From the NCBI GenBank assembly GCA_014647935.1, contig BMQD01000037.1, positions 1-42,132 of the forward strand: DNA of 42,132 nucleotides. Direction: 5' to 3'. This stretch comes from Planomonospora parontospora (GTDB taxonomy: Bacteria; Actinomycetota; Actinomycetes; Streptosporangiales; Streptosporangiaceae). The notes beneath the pieces were generated by a model. That model saw only the letters and a list, made by a program, of their open reading frames with translations. It was not told the DNA's origin and searched no databases. The position numbers and the translations under genes are program-made. Positions 1 through 8,252 of this stretch are shown one piece after another (the first letter of the stretch is position 1; the number at the start of each line of letters is the position of its first letter).

Positions 1-184
1 TCCGGGGTGGTGGCGTGGGAGCTGGGGTGGTCCCGGGACGGGGTGGGCCGTCCTTCGGGGGGCGGTCCTTCTTCCGTTTCCCCGGGCTGCTGCCCTCGGG
101 TGTTCTCAGGTTTCCGGACGGTCGGGAGCCCGCCGCCGGTACGGTGGGCAGCCATCGGCGGTATCGGAGTTCGGGCCTATCCGT
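1..184. other. Left-edge non-coding stretch
   Basis: GC-rich sequence between the window edge and the stop codon of the Lrp-type gene. I see no convincing coding frame, terminator hairpin or promoter in it. It may hold the 3' flank of a gene outside the window. Confidence 0.4.
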
Positions 185-673
185 CTAGGACTGGCCCCGT
201 CCGCCGTCCCGCTCGGCGGCGACGTGCAGCAGCGGTTCGATCCGGAACGGGATCTGCACCGACAGGGCGACCGTGGTGTCGGTGCGCTGCACGGCGGGAG
301 ACGCCAGGACGCGGGCGATGATCTCCTGCAGGTCCGGGGTGCTCCGCGCCACCACGCGGCAGAGCAGGTCGGACTGACCGCTGGTGCCGTACACCTCGAG
401 GATCTCGGGCAGGGCCCGCAGCGCCCGCACGGCCTCGGCCAGCCGGCCCTGGGCAATCTGCAGGGAGACGAAAGCCAGGATCGGGTAGCCGATGCCCTCA
501 GGGGTCACGGTGGGGCCGAAGTCGGCGATGACGCCGCGTGCGGTCAACTTGTCCACCCGCGCCTGCACGGTGCCGCGGGCCACGCCGAGCAGGCGGGCGA
601 GCTCGGTGAGTCCGATCCGCGGGTGGGCGCGCATGGTCACCAGGAGTCGGCTGTCCAGCTCGTCGATGACCAT
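185..673 (-). CDS. Lrp/AsnC family transcriptional regulator
   Basis: A 162-residue DNA-binding regulator with the usual Lrp/AsnC length and layout. The N-terminal helix-turn-helix lies at about residues 22-44 (LTELARLLGVARGTVQARV), followed by a RAM ligand-binding domain from about residue 65 with the typical YGTSGQSDLL strand. Members bind amino acids and act as dimers or octamers. It is divergent from the phenylalanine hydroxylase, 120 bp away, so control of aromatic amino-acid catabolism is the natural inference. The ATG at 673 has no Shine-Dalgarno sequence but lies 6 nt after a TAGTCT box, suggesting a leaderless mRNA. The ligand is not readable from sequence. Confidence 0.9.
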   Translation of the reverse strand: MVIDELDSRLLVTMRAHPRIGLTELARLLGVARGTVQARVDKLTARGVIADFGPTVTPEGIGYPILAFVSLQIAQGRLAEAVRALRALPEILEVYGTSGQSDLLCRVVARSTPDLQEIIARVLASPAVQRTDTTVALSVQIPFRIEPLLHVAAERDGGRGQS

Positions 674-679
674 GTCGCC

Positions 680-685
680 AGACTA
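680..685 (-). promoter_or_regulatory. -10 box of a likely leaderless lrp transcript
   Basis: TAGTCT on the minus strand, then 6 nt (GGCGAC), then the ATG at 673. This spacing puts the expected transcription start at or next to the A of ATG. No -35 element is obvious. Confidence 0.5.
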
Positions 686-719
686 GGCGATATGACCAGT
701 GAGAACCAGGCACGACCAG

Positions 720-738
720 GCGATCTTGCGCAGATCGC
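720..738. promoter_or_regulatory. Inverted repeat, candidate Lrp operator
   Basis: GCGATCT - TGCGC - AGATCGC is a perfect 7-bp inverted repeat with a 5-bp spacer, centred at 729 in the divergent intergenic region. An AGGCGAT heptamer also recurs upstream at about 685. The position suits autoregulation plus control of the hydroxylase; the assignment to Lrp is inference. Confidence 0.45.
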
Positions 739-793
739 CCACTTTTAATGCTCGCTCTTGCCAGCGAATCCGAGAATTGCTGTCATTTCATTC

Positions 794-1687
794 ATGTTCG
801 AGGAAGCACAGTACTTCGCGCCGGTGGCGGCCAACGACGACGGCACGGTCGAGGTCCAGCTCGCCGCGAGTCATCCCGGTTTCGCGGACCCCGTCTACCG
901 GGCTCGTCGCAACGCCATCGCAGCGCTCGCCGTCGGCTACGTGCCCGGCACGCCCATCCCGACGGCCGAGTACACCGAGCAGGAGCACGAGGTGTGGGCG
1001 ATCGTCAGCCGGGAGCTGGCGCTCAAGCACCGCAAGTACGCCACGGCCGAGTACCAGCGGGCCGTGACGCGGCTGGGACTGCCGGGTGACCGCATCCCGC
1101 AGCTCCAGGAGGTGGGCGACCTGCTGGAGCCCCTCACCGGGTTCCGGTACATCCCGGCGGCCGGGCTCGTCCCGCTCCGGGACTTCTACGGGGTCCTGGC
1201 GGACGGGCTCTTCCACTCGACGCAGTACATCCGCCACCACTCCACACCGCTGTACACCCCCGAACCCGACGTGATCCACGAGGTCATCGGGCACGCCAAC
1301 GCGCTGGCCTCCGACCGCTACGCGGCGCTCTACCGGCTGGCCGGGCAGGCGGCGCGCCGGGTCGAGAGCGACGAGGCGCTGGAGTTCGTCTCGAAGGTCT
1401 TCTGGTTCACGCTGGAGTTCGGGGTGATGACCGACGACGGCGAGCTGCGGGCGTACGGCGCGGGCATCCTGTCGTCCTACGGCGAGATCGAGGAGTTCCG
1501 GGGGATGGACATCCGCCCGCTGGACCTCGCGGCCATGGGCACCACCCACTACGACATCACGAAGTACCAGGACGTGCTGTTCCGGGCGGACTCGCTGGCG
1601 CATCTGGAGGACGTGGTCGGCGGGTTCTGGGAGAGCTGCGACGACGAGGCCGTGCTCCGGCTAATCGCCGAGGGGCGTCAAGGCTAG
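794..1687 (+). CDS. phhA: Phenylalanine 4-monooxygenase (aromatic amino-acid hydroxylase)
   Basis: Converts phenylalanine to tyrosine using O2, non-heme Fe(II) and a tetrahydropterin. The iron-binding 2-His-1-Glu facial triad is visible as HEVIGH (two His five residues apart) preceded by TPEPDVI, with the Glu in WFTLEFG about 41 residues later. With the ATG at 794 the protein has 297 residues, normal for bacterial single-domain members without an N-terminal ACT domain. A TTG at 758 would add 12 residues; I prefer 794 because the family commonly begins near MFEEAQYF. Neither start has a clear ribosome site. It is divergent from an Lrp-type regulator. No pterin-recycling dehydratase (phhB) is present nearby. 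Confidence 0.9.
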   Translation: MFEEAQYFAPVAANDDGTVEVQLAASHPGFADPVYRARRNAIAALAVGYVPGTPIPTAEYTEQEHEVWAIVSRELALKHRKYATAEYQRAVTRLGLPGDRIPQLQEVGDLLEPLTGFRYIPAAGLVPLRDFYGVLADGLFHSTQYIRHHSTPLYTPEPDVIHEVIGHANALASDRYAALYRLAGQAARRVESDEALEFVSKVFWFTLEFGVMTDDGELRAYGAGILSSYGEIEEFRGMDIRPLDLAAMGTTHYDITKYQDVLFRADSLAHLEDVVGGFWESCDDEAVLRLIAEGRQG

Positions 1688-1702
1688 GTAGCTCACCGGC
1701 CC

Positions 1703-1720
1703 GCGGTTCCAGGAAACCGC
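1703..1720 (+). terminator. Small hairpin after the hydroxylase
   Basis: GCGGTT - CCAGGA - AACCGC lies 16 nt beyond the stop codon. It has a 6-bp stem and no T-tract, so it is a weak terminator candidate. Confidence 0.3.
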
Positions 1721-1814
1721 CTCCGTTCGGCAGGCGCCCTTCTCACCCATCCTCATATGCCGCATTAATGGGATAAGTCCGATTCGTGGCTTCATGGGGA
1801 AGGCGGTGAGGGCG

Positions 1815-2831
1815 ATGACGCGTCCGCGAGGTCCGTCCGCCGTGGCCGCGGCCGTACTGGTGCCCGCGTTGGTCTGCGGATGCGTGTCCCAGCGGGCCGC
1901 CTCCCGGGGCGCGGGGCAGGCGCGCGCGGGCCCACCGCCCGCCGTCGTCTGGCCGGCACCGTCCGCGGCCGCCGCGCCACCGGGGCCGCCCGAGATGTCC
2001 GGGGCCGAGCTCACCCGCACGCTGGACCGCTTCCTGGGGGCGCACGGCGGCGACATCACAGCCGCCGTGCGGGACCTGTCCACGGGCAGGGCCTATCACT
2101 ACCACCCTGACCTGCAGCTGCCGACCGCCAGTACCTCCAAGGTCGACATCCTGATGGCGCTGCTGCTCCGGACGCCCTGGCGGGAACTGGGCACGGCGGC
2201 GCGGCGCGACGCCGACCGGATGATCCGCCTCAGCGACAACGACGCGGCGGACCGGCTGTATGAGCGTATCGGCCTGGAGACGGGACTGGCCGAGGCGAAC
2301 CGGAGGTTCGGTCTCGAACGCACCTACGCGCCGCCCGGCCGGTGCGTCGACCTCTACTGCTGGGGGATCACGCGGACCACCGCGGAGGACCAGCTCCGGC
2401 TGCTCGCGGCGCTGGTCACGGAGACGAGCCCACTGAGGGCGGAGGACCGCGGACAGGTGGTCCGGTTGATGGGGGAGGTGATCCCCGAGCAGCGCTGGGG
2501 GATCAGCGCGGCGGCATGCGAGGGGGACCGGGTGGCGCTCAAGAACGGCTGGCTGCGGCGAGTGTCGAACGGGCGCTGGGTGGTCGTGAGCGCCGGGCTG
2601 ATCAGAGGGCGCGGCCACGACTACGCCGTGGCGGTGCTCACCGAGGACAACGGGAGCATGGGCGCGGGCGTGCTCAGAGTCGAGGGTACGGCCGAGCGGA
2701 TGCTGTCCGCGTTCCGCGGCGAGGGGGAATGCCGCGACGACCGGCGGGCCGGTGGGAACGGGAGGAACGGGGAAGGCCTGGAGCGCGGAAAAACGCGGGG
2801 AAAGGCGCCGGGAACGGCAAAAAGCCCCTGA
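1815..2831 (+). CDS. Exported class A beta-lactamase-like serine hydrolase
   Basis: A 338-residue exported protein of the class A beta-lactamase/PBP-related fold. An N-terminal hydrophobic segment ends in VCGC at residues 20-23, a plausible though imperfect lipobox, followed by an Ala/Pro-rich linker. The nucleophile motif STSK is at 106-109, SDN at 140-142, and KNG at 243-245 stands where beta-lactamases have KTG. Actinomycete genomes carry many such secreted hydrolases; true beta-lactam hydrolysis cannot be claimed. The ATG at 1815 is preferred over 1794 because GGTGAGG precedes it by 4 nt and the signal peptide then begins cleanly. The C-terminal 40 residues are Gly/Arg/Lys-rich and look disordered. 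The stop codon lies inside the long hairpin at 2822-2874. Confidence 0.82.
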   Translation: MTRPRGPSAVAAAVLVPALVCGCVSQRAASRGAGQARAGPPPAVVWPAPSAAAAPPGPPEMSGAELTRTLDRFLGAHGGDITAAVRDLSTGRAYHYHPDLQLPTASTSKVDILMALLLRTPWRELGTAARRDADRMIRLSDNDAADRLYERIGLETGLAEANRRFGLERTYAPPGRCVDLYCWGITRTTAEDQLRLLAALVTETSPLRAEDRGQVVRLMGEVIPEQRWGISAAACEGDRVALKNGWLRRVSNGRWVVVSAGLIRGRGHDYAVAVLTEDNGSMGAGVLRVEGTAERMLSAFRGEGECRDDRRAGGNGRNGEGLERGKTRGKAPGTAKSP

Positions 2832-2874
2832 CGGGTGAGTGTCGTTGGCCAGACGACTCTCACGTCAGGGGCTT
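2822..2874 (-). terminator. Very long intrinsic terminator, T-tract on the minus strand
   Basis: Twelve perfect outer pairs (2822-2833 with 2863-2874, AAGCCCCTGACG) are followed by about ten inner pairs broken by a 2-nt bulge and one mismatch, with a GGCCA-type loop. On the minus strand the stem is followed by a run of T, so it should stop transcripts from the small secreted gene. It also covers the 3' end of the plus-strand hydrolase, making it effectively bidirectional. Confidence 0.8.
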
Positions 2875-3005
2875 CCGCGCCGTTTCCGAGATAATTCACA
2901 CCGGGCTGTTCCGGCCGGCCAGGATGGCCCGGAGGCGAATCATCTCCGAACGGCACCGCCCGGTATGGGAAGCCGGGCGTGCGTCATCGCCTCTAAGGGA
3001 GAGGA

Positions 3006-3203
3006 TCAGTTGTCGATGATGCCGAGAAGGGCGAGGTCGATGAGGTCGTTCAGGATCTCGTTGTGGTTGCTGTCGTCGACGTAGGTGAAGTTGGGACGCT
3101 GCTTGTCGTCCCAGTCACCGGCCGACGCGACACCGGCCGTGGCCAGGCCCGCGAAAGCGGCGATCCCGGCGATGGCCGCACCTGCGAGAATACGACGGAT
3201 CAT
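3006..3203 (-). CDS. Small secreted protein, 65 residues
   Basis: No family recognised. The first 28 residues form a clear Sec signal peptide: MIRR, a hydrophobic Ala/Gly core, and a cut after ASA. The mature peptide of about 37 residues begins GDWDD and is acidic and aromatic at its start, with an amphipathic Leu/Ile-rich end (ILNDLIDLALLGIIDN). It lacks the paired cysteines and repeats of chaplins. The ATG at 3203 was chosen because GGAGGAAG precedes it at ideal distance; a longer frame upstream has no such site. It is monocistronic, with its own promoter candidate and a strong terminator. A surface or signalling peptide is possible, but function is unknown. Confidence 0.75.
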   Translation of the reverse strand: MIRRILAGAAIAGIAAFAGLATAGVASAGDWDDKQRPNFTYVDDSNHNEILNDLIDLALLGIIDN

Positions 3204-3290
3204 GTTGCTTCCTCCATGGAAACGAAACGGGGAACTTCTGGAGACTCCTGCTGTAAGCCGTGTCCGGCTGACCGCTCGTTGTCGCGAATA

Positions 3291-3319
3291 AACATCTCGC
3301 ACCGGCCGCGCGGCTTCAA
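3291..3319 (-). promoter_or_regulatory. Candidate promoter of the small secreted gene
   Basis: On the minus strand TTGAAG (3319-3314), a 17-nt spacer, then GATGTT (3296-3291). The predicted start would leave a leader of roughly 80 nt. The -35 is good and the -10 deviates at its first base. Confidence 0.4.
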
Positions 3320-3659
3320 CGAATTAGCGCCAGGTTTCGGTCAAGGGCTGATGGCGCTTCTTTTGAAGTGAGCCGGTAGCGGGAGTATCCGGGTGATTTC
3401 CCGCGCCGATCGGAGATGATTGGAATATTTCACGGCCATGGGGCCGGGTTGTTTCGATCGACCGGTTCGCGTGAGTCGTCCGACCGCTTCGGGCGGCGCG
3501 GCGCATCGCGGTTCCCTCCGCGGCGTTCTCCGGCGCCTTCCCGGTGTTCTCGGCCCGGCACTTCCCCGTGTTCTCGGCACTTCCCGGCCGTGCCGGTTCG
3601 CCGTTCCGCTGCCGGCGTCCTCCCGCCGGTCCGGAGGGAGGACACGGGCGAAGGCGCGG
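3320..3659. other. Intergenic region without a gene
   Basis: This stretch lies between the secreted-peptide promoter and the regulator stop codon. It contains imperfect short direct repeats built on CGGTGTTCTCGG-like words around 3520-3590, and no reading frame with a start site I trust. It is the 3' flank of the pst transcript. Confidence 0.4.
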
Positions 3660-4376
3660 TCAGCCGTGCTCCACCAGGCGGTATCCCACGCCGCGCACCG
3701 TCTGGATGAGCCGGTCGTCGTTGTCCCCGAGCCGGGCGCGCAACCGCTTGACGTGCACCGCGATGGTGTTGGTCGAGGTGGCGTCGGTGGAGTGCCACAC
3801 GTGCCGCATGATCTGCTCGCGGGTGACCGTGCGGTGCGCGTTGCGCATCAGGTAGTGCAGCAGTTCGAACTCGCGCAGCGGCAGGTGGACGATCCTGCCG
3901 CCGACCCTCACCTGGTAGGCGTTGACGTCGAGTTCCACGTTGCCGACCACGAGCGTGCGGCGGATCCCCGAGTCGCCCTCGATCGCGGCCTGCACGAGAG
4001 GGAGGAGCTCGGGCACCCGGTACGGCCTGGCCACGCAGGCGGTGGCGCCGGCCGTGAGCGCCTGGACGGCCTGCTCGGCGTGGCTCTCGCCCACACCGAG
4101 CAGAACGGGCACGGCCCGCGCCAGCCGTACGGCGCGGATGAACTCCACCGCGCCGATGACGGGCAGCGAGGCGCTGACGAGTACGACGTCGGGCCGGAGC
4201 GCTCCGGCCTGCAACAGGGCCTGGGCGCCGTCGGAGACGCCCAGGACCTCCACGCCCTCGCGTTCGAGGGTCACGGCGAGTTCCTCGACCAGGGCCGACT
4301 CCGGATCGGCCACCAGCAGCATGGGCGCGGTCCGCGTGTCCCCGTCCACTTCGGGTGCCGTCTGCGGCTGGATCAC
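3660..4376 (-). CDS. OmpR/PhoB-type regulator with a degenerate receiver
   Basis: A 238-residue protein: receiver domain at about 18-132 and winged-helix DNA-binding domain at about 140-235 (REFELLHYLMRN, VHVKRLRARLG, TVRGVGYRL). The receiver is atypical. At the phospho-acceptor position the strand reads DVVLVSASLP, with Ser68 for Asp; the second acidic residue of the usual pair is Pro25, the Thr/Ser switch is Val95 and the invariant Lys is Arg117. Phosphorelay control is therefore unlikely. GlnR is the known actinobacterial precedent for such a regulator, but the sequence does not look like GlnR. The GTG at 4376 has GGAGGA upstream. It lies 28 nt behind pstB and is probably co-transcribed with the phosphate importer. 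Confidence 0.85.
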   Translation of the reverse strand: MIQPQTAPEVDGDTRTAPMLLVADPESALVEELAVTLEREGVEVLGVSDGAQALLQAGALRPDVVLVSASLPVIGAVEFIRAVRLARAVPVLLGVGESHAEQAVQALTAGATACVARPYRVPELLPLVQAAIEGDSGIRRTLVVGNVELDVNAYQVRVGGRIVHLPLREFELLHYLMRNAHRTVTREQIMRHVWHSTDATSTNTIAVHVKRLRARLGDNDDRLIQTVRGVGYRLVEHG

Positions 4377-4404
4377 CCGGATCCTCCAAGTAGGGGTATG
4401 TGGT

Positions 4405-5334
4405 TCAGCCGAAGCGGCCGGTGATGTAGTCCTCGGTCCGCTTGTCGCTCGGGTTGGTGAAGATGCGGCTGGTCTCGTCGAACTCCACCAGGCGGCCGTG
4501 CCGTACTCCGTCGGCGTCCACCTCGGCGGTGAAGAAGGCCGTGCGGTCGGAGACGCGGGCCGCCTGCTGCATGTTGTGGGTGACGATGACGATCGTGTAA
4601 TCGCGCGTCAGCTCCTGCATCAGGTCTTCGATCTTGGTGGTCGCGATCGGGTCGAGGGCCGAGCAGGGCTCGTCCATCAGGATCACGTCGGGCTTGACCG
4701 CGATGGCCCGGGCGATGCACAGGCGCTGCTGCTGACCGCCGGACAGGGAGAGCGCGTTCTGCTTGATCTTGTCCTTGACCTCGTCCCAGAGGGCCGCCTT
4801 GGTCAGCGCCTCCTCGACGATGTCGTCCATCTTCCCCTTCACGCCGTTGACCTTCGGGCCGTAGGCGATGTTGTCGTAGATCGACTTGGGGAAGGGGTTC
4901 GGCTTCTGGAAGACCATGCCGATCCGGCGGCGGACCTCGATCGGGTCGACGTGGTCGCCGTACAGGTCCTCGTCGTGGTAGAGGATCTTGCCGGCCGCGC
5001 GGGCTCCGGGGATGAGGTCGTTCATCCGGTTGAAGCAGCGCAGGACGGTGCTCTTGCCGCAGCCGGACGGGCCGATCATGGCCGTGATCTCGCGGTTGCC
5101 GATGGTCATGTCGACGCCGCGGACCGCCTCGTAGTCGCCGTAGAAGACGCTGAGACCGGAGACGGTGAAGACGGGGTCGAGGGCTTCGATGGTGCGGGGG
5201 ACCTCGGGGCCTCGCACGGAGACGTTCGGCACGGAGACTCCGATCTCAGCGGTCCCAGAAGTCGGCATGGGATTGCGGGGCACAGCGGTCCCGGTCGGCA
5301 GGGGGTTGCGGACGTCAGACATTGCGTTTCTCAC
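4405..5334 (-). CDS. pstB: Phosphate ABC transporter ATP-binding protein
   Basis: The ATPase that powers high-affinity phosphate import with PstSCA. Walker [10 protein letters not shown] is at residues 88-96, the signature LSGGQQQR at 197-204 and Walker B DEP at 221-223; [11 protein letters not shown] is a PstB hallmark. At 309 residues it is about 50 longer than most PstB proteins because of a low-complexity N-terminus holding an imperfect 11-residue duplication ([11 protein letters not shown] / [11 protein letters not shown]). The GTG at 5334 overlaps the pstA stop as GTGA, indicating translational coupling; a second start, ATG at 5322, would drop four residues. Confidence 0.95.
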   Translation of the reverse strand: MRNAMSDVRNPLPTGTAVPRNPMPTSGTAEIGVSVPNVSVRGPEVPRTIEALDPVFTVSGLSVFYGDYEAVRGVDMTIGNREITAMIGPSGCGKSTVLRCFNRMNDLIPGARAAGKILYHDEDLYGDHVDPIEVRRRIGMVFQKPNPFPKSIYDNIAYGPKVNGVKGKMDDIVEEALTKAALWDEVKDKIKQNALSLSGGQQQRLCIARAIAVKPDVILMDEPCSALDPIATTKIEDLMQELTRDYTIVIVTHNMQQAARVSDRTAFFTAEVDADGVRHGRLVEFDETSRIFTNPSDKRTEDYITGRFG

Positions 5335-6221
5335 CAGCGCTTCTGGTAGCGGTTACGGAGCCAGATGGCGACGGAGTTCATCAGCAGCAGGATCGCGAGG
5401 AGGATCACGATCGCGGCGGCCGCGAGGATGGCGAACTCCTCCTGCGGGCGGGCGATGAAGCTGTAGATCTGCAGCGGCAGCACGGTGAAGGTGCTCCAGA
5501 CGCCCTCCGGGTTGAACCGGACCAGCGTCGCGGCGCCGAGCATCAGGAACGGCGCGGCCTCGCCGATCGCGCGGGAGAGCGCCAGGATCGAGCCGGTCGC
5601 GATGCCGGGGACGGACGCCGGGAGGACCTGCCGGTAGATGGTCTGCCACTGGGTCGCCCCGAGTGCCAGCGAACCTTCGCGGATCGACGGGGGCACCGCG
5701 CGGATGGCCTCACGGGCGGAGATGATCACGATGGGCAGCACCAGCAGCGAGACGGTGAGCGCACCCGTCATGACGGTGAAGCCGAACTGCATCCACCGGG
5801 CGATCATGCCGAGGCCGAGGATGCCGTAGACGATCGAGGGCACCGCGGCCAGGTTGGAGATGTTCAGCTCGATCAGCCGGTTGTACCACTTGGTCTTGTC
5901 CGCGTACTCCTCCAGGTAGATCGCGGCCAGGATCCCGGTGGGCAGCGCCATCAGCGCAGTCAGGCCGATGATCCAGAGGGTGCCGAGGATCCCGGACTGG
6001 ATGCCGGCCGTCTCCGGGCGGCGGATCGAGGGCTGGTTCTCCCAGAGCGTCGAGTCGAGCCGGGGCCAGCCCTCCTCGACCACGTAGACGATCAGCATCG
6101 CCAGGAAGGCGATCGCGATCGCCAGGCTGGCCAGCAGCGCGATGCGGAACAGGTGCTCCCTGAGCGGGCGCCCCTTGCTCGCGAGCTGTACGGCGGAGCG
6201 CGGCGTGGAGAGGATGGCCAT
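5331..6221 (-). CDS. pstA: Phosphate ABC transporter permease
   Basis: One of two inner-membrane permeases of the phosphate importer. It has 296 residues with about six hydrophobic helices, and the binding-protein-dependent transport loop [20 protein letters not shown] that docks on PstB. Its ATG at 6221 shares one base with the pstC stop codon (TGATG), and its stop overlaps the pstB start, so the four pst genes are coupled without gaps. Confidence 0.95.
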   Translation of the reverse strand: MAILSTPRSAVQLASKGRPLREHLFRIALLASLAIAIAFLAMLIVYVVEEGWPRLDSTLWENQPSIRRPETAGIQSGILGTLWIIGLTALMALPTGILAAIYLEEYADKTKWYNRLIELNISNLAAVPSIVYGILGLGMIARWMQFGFTVMTGALTVSLLVLPIVIISAREAIRAVPPSIREGSLALGATQWQTIYRQVLPASVPGIATGSILALSRAIGEAAPFLMLGAATLVRFNPEGVWSTFTVLPLQIYSFIARPQEEFAILAAAAIVILLAILLLMNSVAIWLRNRYQKRW

Positions 6222-7162
6222 CAGTCGTAGACCTCGCGATACTTCTGGACCATGCGGGCACTGAGGTAGTTCATGGCGAAGGTCATGACGAACAGCAGCG
6301 AGCCCACCGCGAAGATGGTCTTGTAGGCGGTGGAGCCGACCGATGCGTCACCCGAGCCGGCCTGCGCGATGAACGCCGCCATCGTGGCCATCTCGTTCGC
6401 CGGGTTGAGGGTGAAGACGGACTTGAAACCGCCCGCGATCGCGACGATCATCGTCTCGCCCGCGGCCCGGGAGACCGCCAGGATGATCGCGGCGACGATG
6501 CCGGAGAAGGCGGCCGGGACGACGACCCGCACCGAGGTGATCATCTTGGAGGCGCCGAGGGCGTAGGAGCCCTCCCGCAGGCCGTTCGGGACCGCGGCCA
6601 TCGAGTCCTCCGAGAGCGACGCGACGATCGGGATGATCATCACGCCGACCAGGAGGCCGGCGCTGAGCGCGTTCTTGCCGTCCAGGCCCAGGAACGGGAA
6701 CACGTCCTGCAGCAGCGGGGTGACGAAGGTGAGGGCGAAGAAGCCGAAGACCACGGTGGGCACGCCGGCCAGGACCTCCAGGACCGGCTTGAGGACCTTG
6801 CGGACGCGCGGGGTGGCGTACTCCGACAGGTAGATCGCGGAGGCCAGGCCGAGCGGCACGGCGACCACGATCGCGATCAGCGTGATCTCGAGCGTGGCGA
6901 CGATGATCGGCCAGACTCCGAACGCCGGCGGGTTGAACAGCGGTCCCCAGGTGGTCGAGCCGAAGAACTCACCGAGGCCGACCTCGGAGAAGAACTCGAT
7001 GGTCGGCTCCAGCAGGGCCACCACGATGCCGACGGTGGTCAACACCGAGACCAGGGCCGCCAGCAGCAGGACGACCTTGACGGCGAGCTCGCCGTAACGC
7101 GGGCGCGACCGCGCCAGGGACCCGGAGGTCCTTGGCGCGGCCGTACGGTGCTGTGCCGACAT
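6221..7162 (-). CDS. pstC: Phosphate ABC transporter permease
   Basis: The second permease, partner of PstA. It has 313 residues with an N-terminal helix near 27-50, five or more further helices, and the EAA-type loop EGSYALGASKMITSVRVVVP. The conserved GVPTVVFGFFAL segment of PstC proteins is present. Its ATG overlaps the pstS stop codon as TGATG at 7162. Confidence 0.95.
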   Translation of the reverse strand: MSAQHRTAAPRTSGSLARSRPRYGELAVKVVLLLAALVSVLTTVGIVVALLEPTIEFFSEVGLGEFFGSTTWGPLFNPPAFGVWPIIVATLEITLIAIVVAVPLGLASAIYLSEYATPRVRKVLKPVLEVLAGVPTVVFGFFALTFVTPLLQDVFPFLGLDGKNALSAGLLVGVMIIPIVASLSEDSMAAVPNGLREGSYALGASKMITSVRVVVPAAFSGIVAAIILAVSRAAGETMIVAIAGGFKSVFTLNPANEMATMAAFIAQAGSGDASVGSTAYKTIFAVGSLLFVMTFAMNYLSARMVQKYREVYD

Positions 7163-8163
7163 CAGCCCTGGCTCTTCAGGGACTCGAGGTCGGACTTGAG
7201 CTTGGCCTCCTGCTCGGGGTTGAGCGGGATGAACTTCGCGTCCTTGGCGATCGTGCCGATGTTCGCCACGTAGTAGTCGAGGAACGCGGCGACCTCGGGC
7301 CGCTTCACCGCGGCGGCCGACGGGTAGACGAACAGCGGGCGGGCCAGCGGGGTGTACTTGCCGCCCTGGGCCGCCTCGACGCTCGGAGCGACGCAGCCGC
7401 TGCCGGAGTCGATCTCGATGGCCTTGAGCTTGTCGGCGTTCTCCTCGAAGTAGGTGAAGCCGAAGTAGCCCAGGCCGCCCTTGGCGCCGAAGACGCCGGT
7501 GACGATGTCGTTGTCGTTCTCCGAGGGGCTGTAGTCCTTGCGGCTCGCGCCCTCCTCACCGTTGATCTCGTCGGTGAAGTAGTCGAACGTGCCGGAGTCG
7601 GTGCCCGGACCGTAGAGCTTGAGCTCCTCGGCGGGGAACTTGGGGTCGACGTCCTTCCAGGTCTTGACCTTGCCCTCGGCCGCCGGCTCCCACATCTTCT
7701 TGAGCTGGTCGGTGGTCAGGCAGGTGGCCCAGTCGTTCTCCTTGGAGACGACCACGGTCAGGGCGTCGGTGGCCACCGTGAGCTCGGCGAACTTGATGCC
7801 CTTGGCCTCGCAGGCCGCCTTCTCCTCGTCCTTGATCGGGCGGGAGGCGTTGGAGATGTCCGTCTCGCCGTTGCAGAACTTCTCGAAGCCGCCGCCGGTG
7901 CCGGAGCTGCCGACCGGCACCTTGACCTGCGGCTGCTCCTCGCCGAACAGCTCGGAGGCCGCCTGGGTGAGGGGCGCCACGGTGCTGGAGCCGTCGGTCT
8001 TGACCTCACCGCTCAGCGCGGCGCCCTGGGACTCGCCCGGGGCGGCGGCGGCGGAGGAGGTGCCTTCGCTGGTGGGCTTGGCGTCGCCGCCGCAGGCCGC
8101 CGCGAGGGAAACGACGAGCGCGGCCGTCGCCACCGCGCTGAGGCGGCGCTGTCCACTGGTCAC
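7162..8163 (-). CDS. pstS: Phosphate-binding lipoprotein
   Basis: The extracellular receptor that captures phosphate for PstCAB. It has 333 residues starting at the GTG at 8163, preceded by GGAGAAGGA. A signal peptide ends in a lipobox (SLAAAC, lipidated Cys24), then comes a Ser/Ala linker. Phosphate-binding stretches typical of the family are visible: DGSSTVAPLT, GSSGTGGG and GTDSGTFDYF. The frame stays open for about 89 codons further upstream, but that part crosses the PHO-box region and has no start site, so it is excluded. First gene of the pst operon. Confidence 0.96.
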   Translation of the reverse strand: MTSGQRRLSAVATAALVVSLAAACGGDAKPTSEGTSSAAAAPGESQGAALSGEVKTDGSSTVAPLTQAASELFGEEQPQVKVPVGSSGTGGGFEKFCNGETDISNASRPIKDEEKAACEAKGIKFAELTVATDALTVVVSKENDWATCLTTDQLKKMWEPAAEGKVKTWKDVDPKFPAEELKLYGPGTDSGTFDYFTDEINGEEGASRKDYSPSENDNDIVTGVFGAKGGLGYFGFTYFEENADKLKAIEIDSGSGCVAPSVEAAQGGKYTPLARPLFVYPSAAAVKRPEVAAFLDYYVANIGTIAKDAKFIPLNPEQEAKLKSDLESLKSQG

Positions 8164-8212
8164 GGTTATGTTCCTTCTCCGTAGTGAGATCCGTTCTCGA
8201 TGGCTCCGATGA

Positions 8213-8252
8213 AAGCGAGCGAAAGTGAACGGAAGTGAAACGACCAATGACC
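8213..8252 (-). promoter_or_regulatory. PHO-box-like direct repeats upstream of pstS
   Basis: On the minus strand four heptamers recur at exact 11-bp spacing: GGTCATT, GTTTCAC, GTTCACT, CTCGCTT. The middle two match the actinobacterial PhoP direct-repeat unit GTTCACC with one substitution or shift. The array ends 50 bp upstream of the pstS start, the expected place for PhoP activation under phosphate starvation. Confidence 0.75.

Noticed and set aside
1815-2831. Calling the serine hydrolase a functional beta-lactamase
   Set aside because: The third motif is KNG and no Glu166-type omega loop could be identified; resistance cannot be inferred.
3660-4376. Identification of the pst-linked regulator as GlnR
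   Set aside because: GlnR also has an atypical receiver, but the winged-helix sequence and receiver remnants here differ from GlnR, and GlnR is not normally directly behind pstB.
7132-8184. 350-codon plus-strand frame over pstS
   Set aside because: Antisense shadow of a well-supported lipoprotein gene; Gly/Leu/Val/Arg bias and no motif.
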